From: Stenotrophomonas sp. 57
GTDB taxonomy: Bacteria > Pseudomonadota > Gammaproteobacteria > Xanthomonadales > Xanthomonadaceae
Direction of reading: 5' to 3'
DNA length: 64,000 nt
Assembly (NCBI RefSeq): GCF_030291075.1
Contig: NZ_CP127407.1
Coordinates: forward strand, 1,424,001 to 1,488,000
Shown: positions 1 to 8,259 of the stretch, piece after piece
Position numbering within the stretch: position 1 is the first letter of the stretch
How the letters are laid out: each line of letters opens with the position of its first letter
Program-made: the position numbers and the translations under genes
The notes under the pieces: generated by a model
Told to the model about the DNA's origin: nothing
The model's input: only the letters and a program-made list of their open reading frames with translations
The model's database searches: none

Positions 1-302
1 TGTCGTGTGCCTCGCTGTGGATGCTGCCGATGGCGGTGAGCCACTGGCCGCAGGCAGCGATTCCGCTCAAGGCCTGGGGCGCGGCGATCGCGCTGGGCGT
101 GGCCTGCACCGGCCTGGCCTTCTTGATGTTCTACCGCCTTATCGGTCGCATCGGCCCGTCACGCGCCTCGACGGTGACCTACCTGATTCCGCTGTTCGGC
201 GCCGCGTTTGCGTGGATGTTCCTGGGCGAGGCGGTGACGGTGCAGATGCTGATTGCCGGTGCGTTGATTCTGGGTAGCGTGGCGGTGAGTCAGAAGGGCT
301 GA
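1..302 (+). CDS. DMT-superfamily (EamA) permease, C-terminal part
   Basis: The reading frame is open from the left edge (first full codon at base 3) and stops at 300-302, so only about the last 100 residues are present. They hold three hydrophobic helices separated by short polar turns. The motif GPSRASTVTYLIPLFG followed by LGEAVT is typical of the second EamA repeat of drug/metabolite transporters. The protein would be an inner-membrane exporter of small metabolites. The substrate cannot be told from this fragment, and the start lies outside the window. Confidence 0.8.
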   Translation, partial: SCASLWMLPMAVSHWPQAAIPLKAWGAAIALGVACTGLAFLMFYRLIGRIGPSRASTVTYLIPLFGAAFAWMFLGEAVTVQMLIAGALILGSVAVSQKG

Positions 303-310
303 GGCGTTTT

Positions 311-865
311 TGCACGTGGCGCGTGCTGAAGGTGCGTCACTGTTCATGGGCGTTACTTTTCTTTGTACGCAAAGAAAAGTAACCAAAAGAAACGTTCCGC
401 CGACCGCGAGCCGGTGCTGCGCACCGGTACCCCGCGCTGCTCGGCCCGTCGAGGGACGGCACGGGAACTCGCTGCGCTCAAACACCCGCGCCTCTTCGCC
501 CTCGTCGGACCTGCGGTGCTCGGCTCGCTCAAGGCGGATCCAAGATCAAGGGCAGAAGCGGTCGCTTCGCTCGCCGGGCCCGGCCCGGCACTACCAAACA
601 TCGTCGTGCAGCTGTGGCTCTTGATCTTGGATCCGCCTTGAGCGAGCCGAGCATCGCAGGGGAATCAGGGGCGAAGAGGTGCCGATGTCTGAGCGCAGCG
701 AGTTCGGCACCGTCCCCTGATTCACCGAGAAGCGGAGGGGACCGACGTGCGAAGCACGGCGGCTCGCGACCTGGCGGCGCGTTTCTTTTGGTTACTTTTC
801 TTTTCGCGCGAAAAGAAAAGTGACGCCCATGAACAATGAAGCGCCTTCAGCACGTGCCACGCGCA
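311..865. repeat. Large imperfect palindromic element
   Basis: This gene-free stretch of about 570 bases is one long imperfect inverted repeat. Bases 311-394 match the reverse complement of 781-865, and 400-556 match 614-780 less perfectly, leaving a centre at about 557-613. Each outer arm holds its own perfect or near-perfect hairpin built on GTTACTTTTCTTT (352-383 and 791-824). No convincing ORF or transposase is present. A solo copy of one arm lies at 6036-6241. It looks like a dispersed non-coding repeat of the genus; its function is unknown. Confidence 0.75.
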
Positions 866-873
866 GGAAACCA

Positions 874-1776
874 TCAGCGCACCGGCACCGGAATATTGCA
901 GAGATCGATATGCCCCGCCGGGCGCTTGTAGAAATCATCCATGCGGTTGCGTCGCGCCTCCACCGTCTCGGCGAACGTCTTCGAATCGGTGCGCAGCACC
1001 TGGATCGGTGTGCGCTCGGCCACCGGCACATCGCTGACGCGGCGGATCGACACGATCGGCGTGCGCAGCGTCGGGTCGGTGTAGAAGCCCATCGGTGCCG
1101 GGCCGCGCGGGATCGCGCTGAGCAGCTCCATGCCCTTCAGCACGCGACCGACCAGGGTGATGTTGCGGTCCAGCTGGCGCGGCGACTGGCCGGTCACTAC
1201 GTACAGTTCGGCACCGATGCTGCTGTCTTCCTCGTTGCTGCGGCCGGCGCCGAGCATGCCGTAGCAGTGCGTCAGCCAGGCCTTGCCGGCCTGCGGGTCC
1301 TGGCCGACCGGGAAGCCGTCGACGAAACCGGTCTGTGCCGCCCAGCCGTCGCGATCCGGCAGCACGCTCACCTTCAGGCCGGCGCTGGCACGTTCGAACT
1401 CGGCCGGCAGCTTGCGCGCCGCACTGCCGAACGGCTTGGCCTTGGCCGCGTCATCGGCGTCGGCATCGCCGAACTGCACCACGAAGTTGTCCTGCGAGCG
1501 GTAGATGCTGGTGCCGTCCCAGAAGTGCTCATGCGCGAAGGTCTGGATGTTGGCCACGTGCCGCGGGGCGAACTGCGGCGCCAGCTCGATGATCACCCGC
1601 CCGGCGGGCAGATCCATGTAGAGCAGGTTGGCCGGGTCCGGGGTGCGCCAGTCGCTGGCGGCCGAGGCGTCGAGGATCTGCTGCGGGCTGCGGTACGGGG
1701 TGGCGGCGCTGGCCAGCGAAGGCAGCAGGCAGGCCAGTGCGAGGGCGGTCAGGGCAAGGCGACGACGGTGCGGCAT
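874..1776 (-). CDS. Periplasmic peptidyl-prolyl cis-trans isomerase, cyclophilin type
   Basis: This 300-residue protein starts with a Sec signal peptide (residues 1-24, ending LPSLASA). A cyclophilin-like domain follows from about residue 50: the strand [20 protein letters not shown] matches the FEL...AP.TV.NF core of the family, and [15 protein letters not shown] matches the catalytic-arginine/QGGD segment in a diverged form. It would catalyse proline isomerisation in protein folding outside the cytoplasm. The catalytic loop is less canonical than in PpiA, and the protein is about 100 residues longer, so activity is likely but not certain. It is a single gene, divergent from the padR gene. 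Confidence 0.8.
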   Translation of the reverse strand: MPHRRRLALTALALACLLPSLASAATPYRSPQQILDASAASDWRTPDPANLLYMDLPAGRVIIELAPQFAPRHVANIQTFAHEHFWDGTSIYRSQDNFVVQFGDADADDAAKAKPFGSAARKLPAEFERASAGLKVSVLPDRDGWAAQTGFVDGFPVGQDPQAGKAWLTHCYGMLGAGRSNEEDSSIGAELYVVTGQSPRQLDRNITLVGRVLKGMELLSAIPRGPAPMGFYTDPTLRTPIVSIRRVSDVPVAERTPIQVLRTDSKTFAETVEARRNRMDDFYKRPAGHIDLCNIPVPVR

Positions 1777-1876
1777 GGGATCCCCGGAACATGAACGAGG
1801 CTTCGATTCTGCGCGAGCGGCCTGGTCTCGCCAACCGGCACGATGACTAACGACACATTCGCTATACCGAACTTCG

Positions 1877-1901
1877 CACTACTGTGGACTTCAACGTAGT
1901 G
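1877..1901. promoter_or_regulatory. Candidate operator upstream of the PadR gene
   Basis: The arms CACTAC (1877-1882) and GTAGTG (1896-1901) form an inverted repeat just before the ribosome-binding site GGAGGG of the PadR gene. PadR repressors usually bind inverted repeats at their own promoter. The arms are short, so this is a suggestion only. Confidence 0.3.
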
Positions 1902-1912
1902 GAGGGCAGGTC

Positions 1913-2278
1913 ATGGTCGAAGACGATGTCCACCTGAAGAAGTTCCAGAAGGAGCTGAGCGCCGGAACGGTGTCGCTGGCCCTGCTGGCGGTGCTGGCCC
2001 GGGCCGGGGAGCCGCTGTACGGCTACCTCATTGCCAAGGAGCTGGAGCGGGTGGGCGAGGGCGTGCTGAGCGGCAAGCAGAGCGCGCTGTACCCGGTGCT
2101 GCGCAACCTGGAGGGCGCCGGCCTGCTGGAAAGCCACGTGGAGCCGTCCAGCAGCGGTCCGCCGCGCCGCTACTACCGCATCAATGAGCGTGGCCGCGAA
2201 GTGCTGGCGCAGTGGCGCCAGGCCTGGCAGGCCACCCGCGATTCCGTCGATTCCGTGTTGGAGGGGGTACCACAATGA
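1913..2278 (+). CDS. PadR-family transcriptional regulator
   Basis: This 121-residue protein consists of a winged-helix domain: LYGYLIAKELERVG, SALYPVLRNLEGAGLLES and RRYYRINERGREVL are the helix, recognition-helix and wing signatures of PadR regulators. Such proteins are usually autorepressors that respond to a ligand or stress. The C-terminal helix (WRQAWQATRDSVDSVL) would serve for dimerisation. The ribosome-binding site GGAGGG precedes the ATG. The stop overlaps the start of the next gene (ATGA), so the pair is translationally coupled. This is the common arrangement of a PadR regulator with a HAAS/sensor membrane partner. Confidence 0.9.
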   Translation: MVEDDVHLKKFQKELSAGTVSLALLAVLARAGEPLYGYLIAKELERVGEGVLSGKQSALYPVLRNLEGAGLLESHVEPSSSGPPRRYYRINERGREVLAQWRQAWQATRDSVDSVLEGVPQ

Positions 2279-3264
2279 ACGACCCGAGCCTGGCAGGCCG
2301 CGCCCTGCCCACCACCATCCCGCAGTACCTGGCGCAGCTGCGCGCGGCGCTGGAAGGCGCCGACCCGGCGATGGTGCAGGACGCGCTGTACGACGCCGAG
2401 GAGTACCTGCGCTCGGAGCTGGCCGCGCAGCCCGGCCGCAGCGAAGCCGGGGTGATCGCTGATGTGGCCGGCAGCTACGGTGCGCCGGACGAAGTGGCCG
2501 AGATCTACCGCGAGACCGAAGTGACGGTGAACCGCGCGCTGCGTACGCCGCGTGCGGATACCGCGCCGGTGCTGCGTGCGGCGGCGGAAGCCAGTGGCGT
2601 CGAGCCGGCCTCACCGCCGCCGGCGCCGGTGCAGCGTTCGTTGCTGGCGCGCTTCTTCGGCGTGGTGACCGATCCGCACACCTACGGTGCGCTGTTCTAC
2701 ATGCTGCTGTCGCTGGCCACCGGCATCTTCTTCTTCACCTGGGTGGTAACCGGCCTGTCATTGTCGCTGGGCCTGCTGATCCTGATCATCGGTATTCCGC
2801 TGACCGTGCTGTTCTTCGGCTCGGTGCGCGGGCTGGCGCTGCTGGAAGGGCGGCTGGTGGAAGCGCTGCTGGGCGAGCGCATGCCGCGCCGTCCGCGTTA
2901 CACCGACCGCAGCCGCACCTGGCTGCAGCGCATCGGCGACATGTTCACCGACGGCCGCACCTGGCTGACGCTGCTGTACTTCGTGTTGATGCTGCCGCTG
3001 GGCGTCATCTACTTCACCATCGCGGTGACGTTGCTGTCGCTGTCGCTGGGACTGATCTGGGCGCCGGTGGCGGCGATCTTCAGTGGCGAGATTCCGGGCG
3101 TGTACGTCGATGGCGTGAATGTACTGCCGATGGCGGCATCGCCGCTGGTGGCGATCGCGGTCGCTGCGGTGGGCGTGCTGCTGTTGCTGTTGACGATGCA
3201 CCTGGCGCGCGGCATCGGCAAGCTGCATGGGTTGATCGCCAAGAACCTGCTGGTGCGGCTGTAA
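2275..3264 (+). CDS. Membrane sensor-domain protein (HAAS-like N-terminus)
   Basis: This 329-residue protein starts at the ATG that overlaps the padR stop. Residues 1-80 form a helical cytoplasmic domain (PQYLAQLRAALEGADP...LYDAEEYLRSEL) like the HAAS domain usually paired with PadR regulators. A Pro-rich linker follows, then two related membrane modules (about residues 135-200 and 235-325). Each opens with TWLTLLYF or TYGALFYM and carries the LSLSLGL motif of the actinobacterial/xanthomonad 'Sensor' domain. It is probably an inner-membrane sensor or PadR partner, and the signal is unknown. An upstream in-frame start inside padR was rejected in favour of the coupled ATG. Confidence 0.8.
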   Translation: MNDPSLAGRALPTTIPQYLAQLRAALEGADPAMVQDALYDAEEYLRSELAAQPGRSEAGVIADVAGSYGAPDEVAEIYRETEVTVNRALRTPRADTAPVLRAAAEASGVEPASPPPAPVQRSLLARFFGVVTDPHTYGALFYMLLSLATGIFFFTWVVTGLSLSLGLLILIIGIPLTVLFFGSVRGLALLEGRLVEALLGERMPRRPRYTDRSRTWLQRIGDMFTDGRTWLTLLYFVLMLPLGVIYFTIAVTLLSLSLGLIWAPVAAIFSGEIPGVYVDGVNVLPMAASPLVAIAVAAVGVLLLLLTMHLARGIGKLHGLIAKNLLVRL

Positions 3265-3270
3265 GCGGCA

Positions 3271-3321
3271 GGGGTCGGATCCCTGTTCGCAGAACAGGGC
3301 TCTGATCGCGGATCCGACCCC
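3271..3321. terminator. Nested inverted repeat between convergent genes
   Basis: The outer arms GGGGTCGGATCC (3271-3282) and GGATCCGACCCC (3310-3321) enclose a second perfect hairpin, CCCTGTTC-GCA-GAACAGGG (3281-3299). It lies between the ends of the sensor gene and phaZ and could stop transcription from both sides, although no T-run follows. Related GTC(G/A)GATCC arms occur at 49090-49128, so this is also a repeat family. Confidence 0.5.
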
Positions 3322-3344
3322 GGGCTTCTGGGCAGAGCGGGGGA

Positions 3345-4652
3345 CTACCCCGCCTTGCGCCGCAACGGGGTGACGTTGCTCTTCTTCTTCGTCGCCTTCG
3401 CCGCCGGTGCTTCGGCATGGGCGGCGAAGAAGTCGCGCACCTTCGGGTACACCACCTCGCGCCAGCGGCGGCCGCTGAAGATGCCGTAATGGCCGGCACC
3501 TTCGACGATGAAATGCTCGCGACGGTCAGCGCTGATGCCGGTGCACAGCGCCTGCGCAGCTTCGGTCTGGCCGAGGCCGGCGATGTCGTCCAGCTCGCCT
3601 TCGATGCTCAGCAGGGCGGTGTCACGGATCGCCGACGGATCGACCTTCTCGCCATTGACGACCCACTCGCCACGCGGCAGCAGGAAGTCCTGGAACACCA
3701 CGCGGATGGTGTCCAGGTAGTACTTGGCCGGCATGTCCAGCACTGCGTTGTACTCGTCGTAGAAGCGACGGTGCGCATCGGCGTCTTCCAGGTCGCCCTT
3801 GACCAGGTCGGTGTAGAAATCCCAGTGCGAGCTGAAGTGGCGGCTGGGGTTCATCGACAGGAAGCCGGCGTGCTGCAGGAAGCCCGGGTAGACGCGGCGA
3901 CCGGCGCCGGGGTAACTGGCCGGCACCGTGTGGATGACGTTGTTCTCGAACCACGACAGCGGGTTCTGCGTGGCCAGGTTGTTCACTGCGGTGGGGCTGC
4001 AGCGCGCGTCGATCGGGCCACCCATCATCACCAGCGTGCGCGGCGTCGGTTCGCCACGGCTGGCCATCAGAGAAACTGCGGCCAGCACCGGTACGGTCGG
4101 CTGGCACACGCTCACCACGTGCAGGCGCTCAACGCCGAGGTGGCGGATGAATTCCTGGATGTAGGCAATATAGTCGTCCAGGCCGAATTCGCCCTCGCTG
4201 GCCGGCACCATGCGCGCGTCGACCCAGTCGGTCACGTACACGCGGTGGTCGCGCAGCAGCGTGCGCACGGTATCGCGCAGCAGCGTGGCGTGGTGGCCGG
4301 ACAACGGCGCCACCACCAGCACGAACGGCTGGTTGAGCATCGTGTGCAGCTGGTCGGCTTCATTGCTGTGGCGCTTGAAGCGCAGCAGCTTGCAGAACGG
4401 CTTGCTCACTTCCTCATGCACCACGATCGGCACGCGCTCGCCGTCGACCTCGATTTCGTTGATGCCCCATTCGGGCTTCTCGTAATCCTTGCCGATGCGA
4501 TGGAACAGTTCATTGACGGCCGCCAGGCGATCAGCGCCGGGCATCTGCGACCACCAGTGGCCCTGGTTGGTGAAGAAGCGGGCGTTGGCCTGGGCCTGGT
4601 GCACCCAGGGGGCGAGCAGGTTGCGGGTCAGTTCGTGCAGTTGATAGAGCAT
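3345..4652 (-). CDS. phaZ: Intracellular polyhydroxyalkanoate depolymerase
   Basis: This 435-residue protein would hydrolyse stored cytoplasmic PHA/PHB granules. It has no signal peptide. The family's N-terminus (MLYQLHELTRNLLAPW) is followed by an alpha/beta-hydrolase core. The nucleophile motif is VSVCQP, with cysteine at residue 183, the same position as in Cupriavidus PhaZa1, rather than the usual lipase-box serine. Likely acid and base residues are in GELDDIAG and in EGAGHYGIFSGRRWR near the C-terminus. The last 20 residues are Lys/Ala-rich, perhaps for granule or nucleic-acid contact. No PHA synthase is visible in this window. Confidence 0.88.
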   Translation of the reverse strand: MLYQLHELTRNLLAPWVHQAQANARFFTNQGHWWSQMPGADRLAAVNELFHRIGKDYEKPEWGINEIEVDGERVPIVVHEEVSKPFCKLLRFKRHSNEADQLHTMLNQPFVLVVAPLSGHHATLLRDTVRTLLRDHRVYVTDWVDARMVPASEGEFGLDDYIAYIQEFIRHLGVERLHVVSVCQPTVPVLAAVSLMASRGEPTPRTLVMMGGPIDARCSPTAVNNLATQNPLSWFENNVIHTVPASYPGAGRRVYPGFLQHAGFLSMNPSRHFSSHWDFYTDLVKGDLEDADAHRRFYDEYNAVLDMPAKYYLDTIRVVFQDFLLPRGEWVVNGEKVDPSAIRDTALLSIEGELDDIAGLGQTEAAQALCTGISADRREHFIVEGAGHYGIFSGRRWREVVYPKVRDFFAAHAEAPAAKATKKKSNVTPLRRKAG

Positions 4653-4745
4653 GCCGACCGAATATGTATGGTCATATGTTGCCGCGCAGCATATCCCATC
4701 CAGGTGTCCCGCAGGTTAAGCGGGGCAAAAAAAATGAATCCGGAT

Positions 4746-5336
4746 TCACATCCGTTCCAGCGCCGCCGCTTCGCCGGCCAGTTCCGGGCCCAGCCACAGG
4801 TGCGAGCCGACCGGCTGCAGGCCGTGGCGGCCCAGCTCGCGCCGGTACCAGCGCGCCGGACGGGCCTGGAAGCCCTCGTGGTCGCCGTCGAATTCATCCT
4901 CGGCGGCGAAGGTCTCCAGGAAGGCCACGCCACCGGTCAGCTCGGCCACGCCGGCCAGGCCGGCGCGCAGCTCGCGGTTGGGCACGTAATGCATCACGTC
5001 CGAGCACACCAGCAGGTCGACCGGGGCGCAGGGCCGCAGCCAGGCGAAATCACCGAAGGCGGCCAGGTGCAGGTTGCGGGTTCGACCGTAGCGGCGCACA
5101 GCGTACTCGCTGCTGTCGAAGCCCAGGTATTCGACCTTCGGACGCAGCTTCAGCAACGGCGCACGCCAGGCGCCTTCGCCGCAGCCGATGTCCAGCACGC
5201 TGCGGATCGGCCGCTCCAGGTAGTACTCGGCACTGGCTACGGCCAAGGCGACCTTGCGCGCCAGGCGGGCGCTGCCGCCGATGTCGGCACGGCGGTACCA
5301 GCGTTGGAAGTAAGCGGCGTCGTAGGTCTTGTCCAT
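4746..5336 (-). CDS. Class I SAM-dependent methyltransferase
   Basis: This 196-residue protein has the SAM-binding glycine motif VLDIGCGEG at residues 47-55, an acidic residue at the end of the next strand (YLGFDSSEYA), and LLVCSDVMHYV as motif IV. The fold is a methyltransferase of the SAM-binding class used for small molecules. The substrate cannot be inferred. The start at MDKTYDAAYF was chosen because the Arg-rich 41-residue upstream extension is non-conserved-looking and overlaps the divergent hemJ promoter region. The gene stands alone between phaZ and hemJ. Confidence 0.8.
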   Translation of the reverse strand: MDKTYDAAYFQRWYRRADIGGSARLARKVALAVASAEYYLERPIRSVLDIGCGEGAWRAPLLKLRPKVEYLGFDSSEYAVRRYGRTRNLHLAAFGDFAWLRPCAPVDLLVCSDVMHYVPNRELRAGLAGVAELTGGVAFLETFAAEDEFDGDHEGFQARPARWYRRELGRHGLQPVGSHLWLGPELAGEAAALERM

Positions 5337-5484
5337 GCAGGCGTCGTGCGGTCGGGAAACGGCGCCTATCGTACGGCGTCGCGGCGCGCCATGCGTCGAT
5401 CCGTCGCGGCGGCGTCGCGCGGAGAGGATCGGCCATGGCATGCGAGAATGGCCGCCCATCTACGCCAGCCGCCGGAGCAAGCGC

Positions 5485-5940
5485 ATGCAGAGCTACTACT
5501 GGGTGAAGACCTTCCACATCGTGTTCGTGGTGGCGTGGATGGCTACGGTGTTCTACCTGCCGCGCATCCTGGTGAACCTGGCCGAGACGGCGGGGCAACC
5601 GGCAGTGACCGAGCGCCTGCAGCTGATGGGCCTGCGCCTGTACCGCTTCGGTCATTCGATGTTCGGCCTGGCCTTCCTGCTGGGCCTGGTGCTGTGGCTG
5701 GGCTACAGGGTCATCCCGGATTTCCCGACCATGGTCGCGCCGGGCGGCGCCGGCTGGCTGCATGCCAAGCTGGGGCTGGTGGTGCTGCTGCTGGCGTACT
5801 TCATCTGGATCGGGCGCCTGCTGAAGGGCGTGGCCAAGGGCAGGGGGTTGCCGTCGTCGCGCGCGCTGCGCTGGATCAACGAGATCCCGCTGCTGGCGTT
5901 CATCCCGATCGTCTGGCTGGTGCTGGCCAAGCCGTTCTGA
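5485..5940 (+). CDS. hemJ: HemJ-type protoporphyrinogen IX oxidase / CopD-family membrane protein
   Basis: This 151-residue protein has four predicted membrane helices. The N-terminus YYWVKTFHIVFVVAWMA followed by FYLPRILV is the HemJ signature, with His11 in helix 1, and WLHAKLG places a conserved Lys at residue 95. Both residues are needed in characterised HemJ proteins. HemJ oxidises protoporphyrinogen IX in haem synthesis in bacteria lacking HemY/HemG. A ribosome-binding site GGAG lies 8 bases upstream of the ATG. Annotation pipelines often label this family 'CopD', so the specific role is inferred from the motif. Confidence 0.75.
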   Translation: MQSYYWVKTFHIVFVVAWMATVFYLPRILVNLAETAGQPAVTERLQLMGLRLYRFGHSMFGLAFLLGLVLWLGYRVIPDFPTMVAPGGAGWLHAKLGLVVLLLAYFIWIGRLLKGVAKGRGLPSSRALRWINEIPLLAFIPIVWLVLAKPF

Positions 5941-5951
5941 CAGTCCGTTAT

Positions 5952-6026
5952 CCGTAGAGCTATGCTTGGCTCTACGGGTTCGCTTGATTCTTCGCCAAAG
6001 CAGAAGCATCCACGCATGGCGTGGAT
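5952..6026. repeat. GTAG-type REP hairpin and a second palindrome
   Basis: CCGTAGAGC (5952-5960) pairs with GCTCTACGG (5969-5977), a short SMAG/REP-type hairpin with terminal GTAG/CTAC. A second perfect palindrome, ATCCACGC-ATG-GCGTGGAT, lies at 6008-6026. The same ATGGCGTGGATCTAC string recurs at 29761-29775. They sit downstream of hemJ. Confidence 0.7.
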
Positions 6027-6035
6027 CTACTGGGT

Positions 6036-6241
6036 GCAGCTGTGGCTTTTGATGTTCAGGTCCGCCATGAGCGAGCCGAGCATCGCAGGTGAAACAGGGG
6101 CGAAGAGGCGCCGATGTCTGAGCGCAGCGAGTTCGGCGCCGTCCCCTGATTCACCGAGAAGTGCAGGGAACCGGTGCGTGGCACCGGCTCGCGTTCGGCG
6201 GCGTGTTCTTTGGTTACTTTCTTGCACGAGCAAGAAAGTAA
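6036..6241. repeat. Solo arm of the large palindromic element
   Basis: This stretch is a close relative of 606-800 in the first element: it shares GTGCAGCTGTGGCT, GAGCGAGCCGAGCATCGCAG, GGGGCGAAGAGG and the final GGTTACTTT. Here it ends in a perfect 12-bp hairpin, TTACTTTCTTGC-ACGA-GCAAGAAAGTAA (6214-6241). The hairpin lies 12 bases beyond the accA stop and may act as a weak terminator for the accA transcript. Confidence 0.7.
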
Positions 6242-6253
6242 TGAGCCGATGAA

Positions 6254-7213
6254 TCAGGCGGCTTCGTACGTGCCGTAGCTGCGCAGGCGGGTGTAGCGCT
6301 GTTCCAGCAGCTGTTCGGTGGACAGCTTTTCCAGCGCATCCAGCTCGTTCAGCAGCACGGCCTTCAGGCGCTTGGCCATCTGCGTCGGGTTGCGGTGGGC
6401 GCCACCGGTCGGCTCGCGCACGACCTTGTCGACCAGGCCCAGGCTCTTCAGGCGCGGGGCGGTCAGGCCCAGCTGTTCGGCGGCGTCCTTGGCCTTGCCG
6501 GCGTCCTTCCACAGGATCGAGGCGCAGCCTTCCGGGGTGATGGTCGAGTACACCGCATATTCCAGCATCACGGTGCGGTCGCCCACGCCCAGCGCCAGCG
6601 CGCCGCCGGAGCCGCCTTCACCGATCACGGTGCAGATGATCGGCACCTTCAGTTCGGCCATCTCGATCAGGTTGCGCGCGATCGCTTCGGACTGGCCGCG
6701 CGATTCGGCATCGATACCCGGCCAGGCGCCGGCGGTGTCGATCAGGGTCAGCACCGGCAGGCCGAAACGCTCGGCCATCTTCATCAGGCGCAGGGCCTTG
6801 CGGTAGCCCTCCGGCTTGGGCATGCCGAAGTTGCGCTTGATCTTTTCCTTGGTGTCGCGGCCCTTCTGGTGGCCGATCACCATCACGGAACGGCCATTGA
6901 TGCGGGCCAGACCGCCCACGATGGCCTTGTCGTCGGCGAAGGCGCGGTCACCGGCCAGCTCCTGGAACTCATCGAACATGACGCGGATGTAGTCGGCGGT
7001 ATACGGACGCGACGGGTGGCGGGCCAGCTGCAGCACCTGCCACGAGGTCAGGTTGCGGAAGATCTGCGCGGTGCGCATGCGCAGCTTGTCCTGCAGCGCG
7101 TGCACTTCCGCCTCGACATTTACCGCCGGCCCGGCACTGGCGTTGCGCAGCTCCTGGATCTTGGCTTCCAGGTCGGCGATGGGTTGCTCGAAGTCGAGGT
7201 AGTTCGGATTCAT
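6254..7213 (-). CDS. accA: Acetyl-CoA carboxylase carboxyltransferase subunit alpha
   Basis: This 319-residue protein is full length for AccA. Together with AccD it transfers carboxyl from carboxybiotin to acetyl-CoA, the first committed step of fatty-acid synthesis. Recognisable segments are [16 protein letters not shown] at the start, the long helix before [61 protein letters not shown], the oxyanion region [10 protein letters not shown] and the conserved [16 protein letters not shown]. The start MNPNYLDF is the family start; an 18-residue upstream extension was rejected. In many proteobacteria accA directly follows dnaE. Here a lipoprotein gene lies between them. Confidence 0.97.
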   Translation of the reverse strand: MNPNYLDFEQPIADLEAKIQELRNASAGPAVNVEAEVHALQDKLRMRTAQIFRNLTSWQVLQLARHPSRPYTADYIRVMFDEFQELAGDRAFADDKAIVGGLARINGRSVMVIGHQKGRDTKEKIKRNFGMPKPEGYRKALRLMKMAERFGLPVLTLIDTAGAWPGIDAESRGQSEAIARNLIEMAELKVPIICTVIGEGGSGGALALGVGDRTVMLEYAVYSTITPEGCASILWKDAGKAKDAAEQLGLTAPRLKSLGLVDKVVREPTGGAHRNPTQMAKRLKAVLLNELDALEKLSTEQLLEQRYTRLRSYGTYEAA

Positions 7214-7326
7214 CGGAAGCCGTCGTGTAAAGAAGAGGGGAATTCTAGCCGAATGCGTGCAAACCACCCGTACGCCCTCGTCTGGAAGGCGACGGTAGCG
7301 CAGCCGGGCAAAGGGCGCCAGTCAGC

Positions 7327-8196
7327 TCAGGGCACCACCAGGGCGCTGCGGCCCATCAGCTGGCTGCGCTGGGAGACGAAGTCGTTGTAGGCCTCGTTGG
7401 CCTCACGGCCCAGCCCGCTGCCCAGGGGGGCGGTGGCCGAGGTGAAGGCCATCTGCGCGGCGAAGTCCTGCTTGCGCAGGGCCTTCTGTTCATCGGCGGT
7501 GGTGGCCTTCAGCCAGCGCGCATAGACTTCGCGCAGCGGCGCCGCATGGGCCTCGAAGGCCGGTACCAGCGCCGGCAGGCTGGCCGGGGCGGGTTCCAGG
7601 CGGTAGGCCGGGGCCACGTAGCCGGCCGGCTGCTCGCGCTTGAACGCGCCGGGTTCGCCCATGCCTTCTTCGACGTAGGCGATGAAGTCCGGCGCGGTGA
7701 ACACCTTGGCCACGATCTGGCCGCCGCTGGCGTCGACGTGGGCCACCACCTTTTCCTTCGGGAAGGGCTCGCGCACGCCGTAGGTCCAGGTCTTGTCGAT
7801 GAACAGTTCGTGGTGCTTCTCGAACGGACCTTCGAAGTCGACGCCGCCCAGCTCGATGCCGGCCTTGCCGGTGCCGAAGTTCTTCAGCTTGGTCTCGTCG
7901 GTGACGTAGATCTCGCGGGCGACCACGTACTCGCTCAGGGTCGGGTTGATCAGTCCGCCGCGGCCATCGACGTAGACGATGAAGCGCACGTCGCCCAGTT
8001 TGTCGGTGTGCAGGCGGTGCTCACCGACGGCGAGCGAGATCGGGCGCGAACCCTGTGCGGCCACCGGCAGGTCCTTGCCATCGATGCTCAGCGCCAGCGG
8101 CGTGTCGGTCGGGTTGTCGATCTGGAACTCGATCTTCGACGGCGAGCAGGCGGCCAGGGCCAGAGCGGCGGCAAACGGGAACAGCAGGGTCTTCAT
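7327..8196 (-). CDS. Uncharacterised lipoprotein
   Basis: This 289-residue protein has a lipoprotein signal (MKTLLFPFAAALALAAC), with lipidation expected at Cys17. The mature part starts SPSKIEFQIDNPTDTPL, a beta-rich immunoglobulin-like beginning, and runs through VGEHRLHTDKLGDVRFIVYVDGRGGLINPT to a helical C-terminal third. I recognise no enzymatic motif. The ATG at 8196 has an upstream AAGGA; the codon two before it (TTG) is a less likely start. The gene sits between dnaE and accA on the same strand and so may be co-transcribed with them. Confidence 0.7.
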   Translation of the reverse strand: MKTLLFPFAAALALAACSPSKIEFQIDNPTDTPLALSIDGKDLPVAAQGSRPISLAVGEHRLHTDKLGDVRFIVYVDGRGGLINPTLSEYVVAREIYVTDETKLKNFGTGKAGIELGGVDFEGPFEKHHELFIDKTWTYGVREPFPKEKVVAHVDASGGQIVAKVFTAPDFIAYVEEGMGEPGAFKREQPAGYVAPAYRLEPAPASLPALVPAFEAHAAPLREVYARWLKATTADEQKALRKQDFAAQMAFTSATAPLGSGLGREANEAYNDFVSQRSQLMGRSALVVP

Positions 8197-8259
8197 CGGC
8201 AATCGTCCTTGATACTTGGAACGGGGAAACAGGGGTTCAGGAAAACGCGCGAGCCAGCC

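Noticed and set aside
310..823. Several short ORFs inside the palindromic element
   Set aside because: They are mirrored on both strands by the inverted repeat and rich in Arg/Ser/Pro, as expected from non-coding GC-rich DNA.
3417..5957. 846-codon plus-strand frame opposite phaZ and the methyltransferase
   Set aside because: Antisense shadow; the opposite strand carries clear enzyme motifs (PhaZ, SAM-binding).
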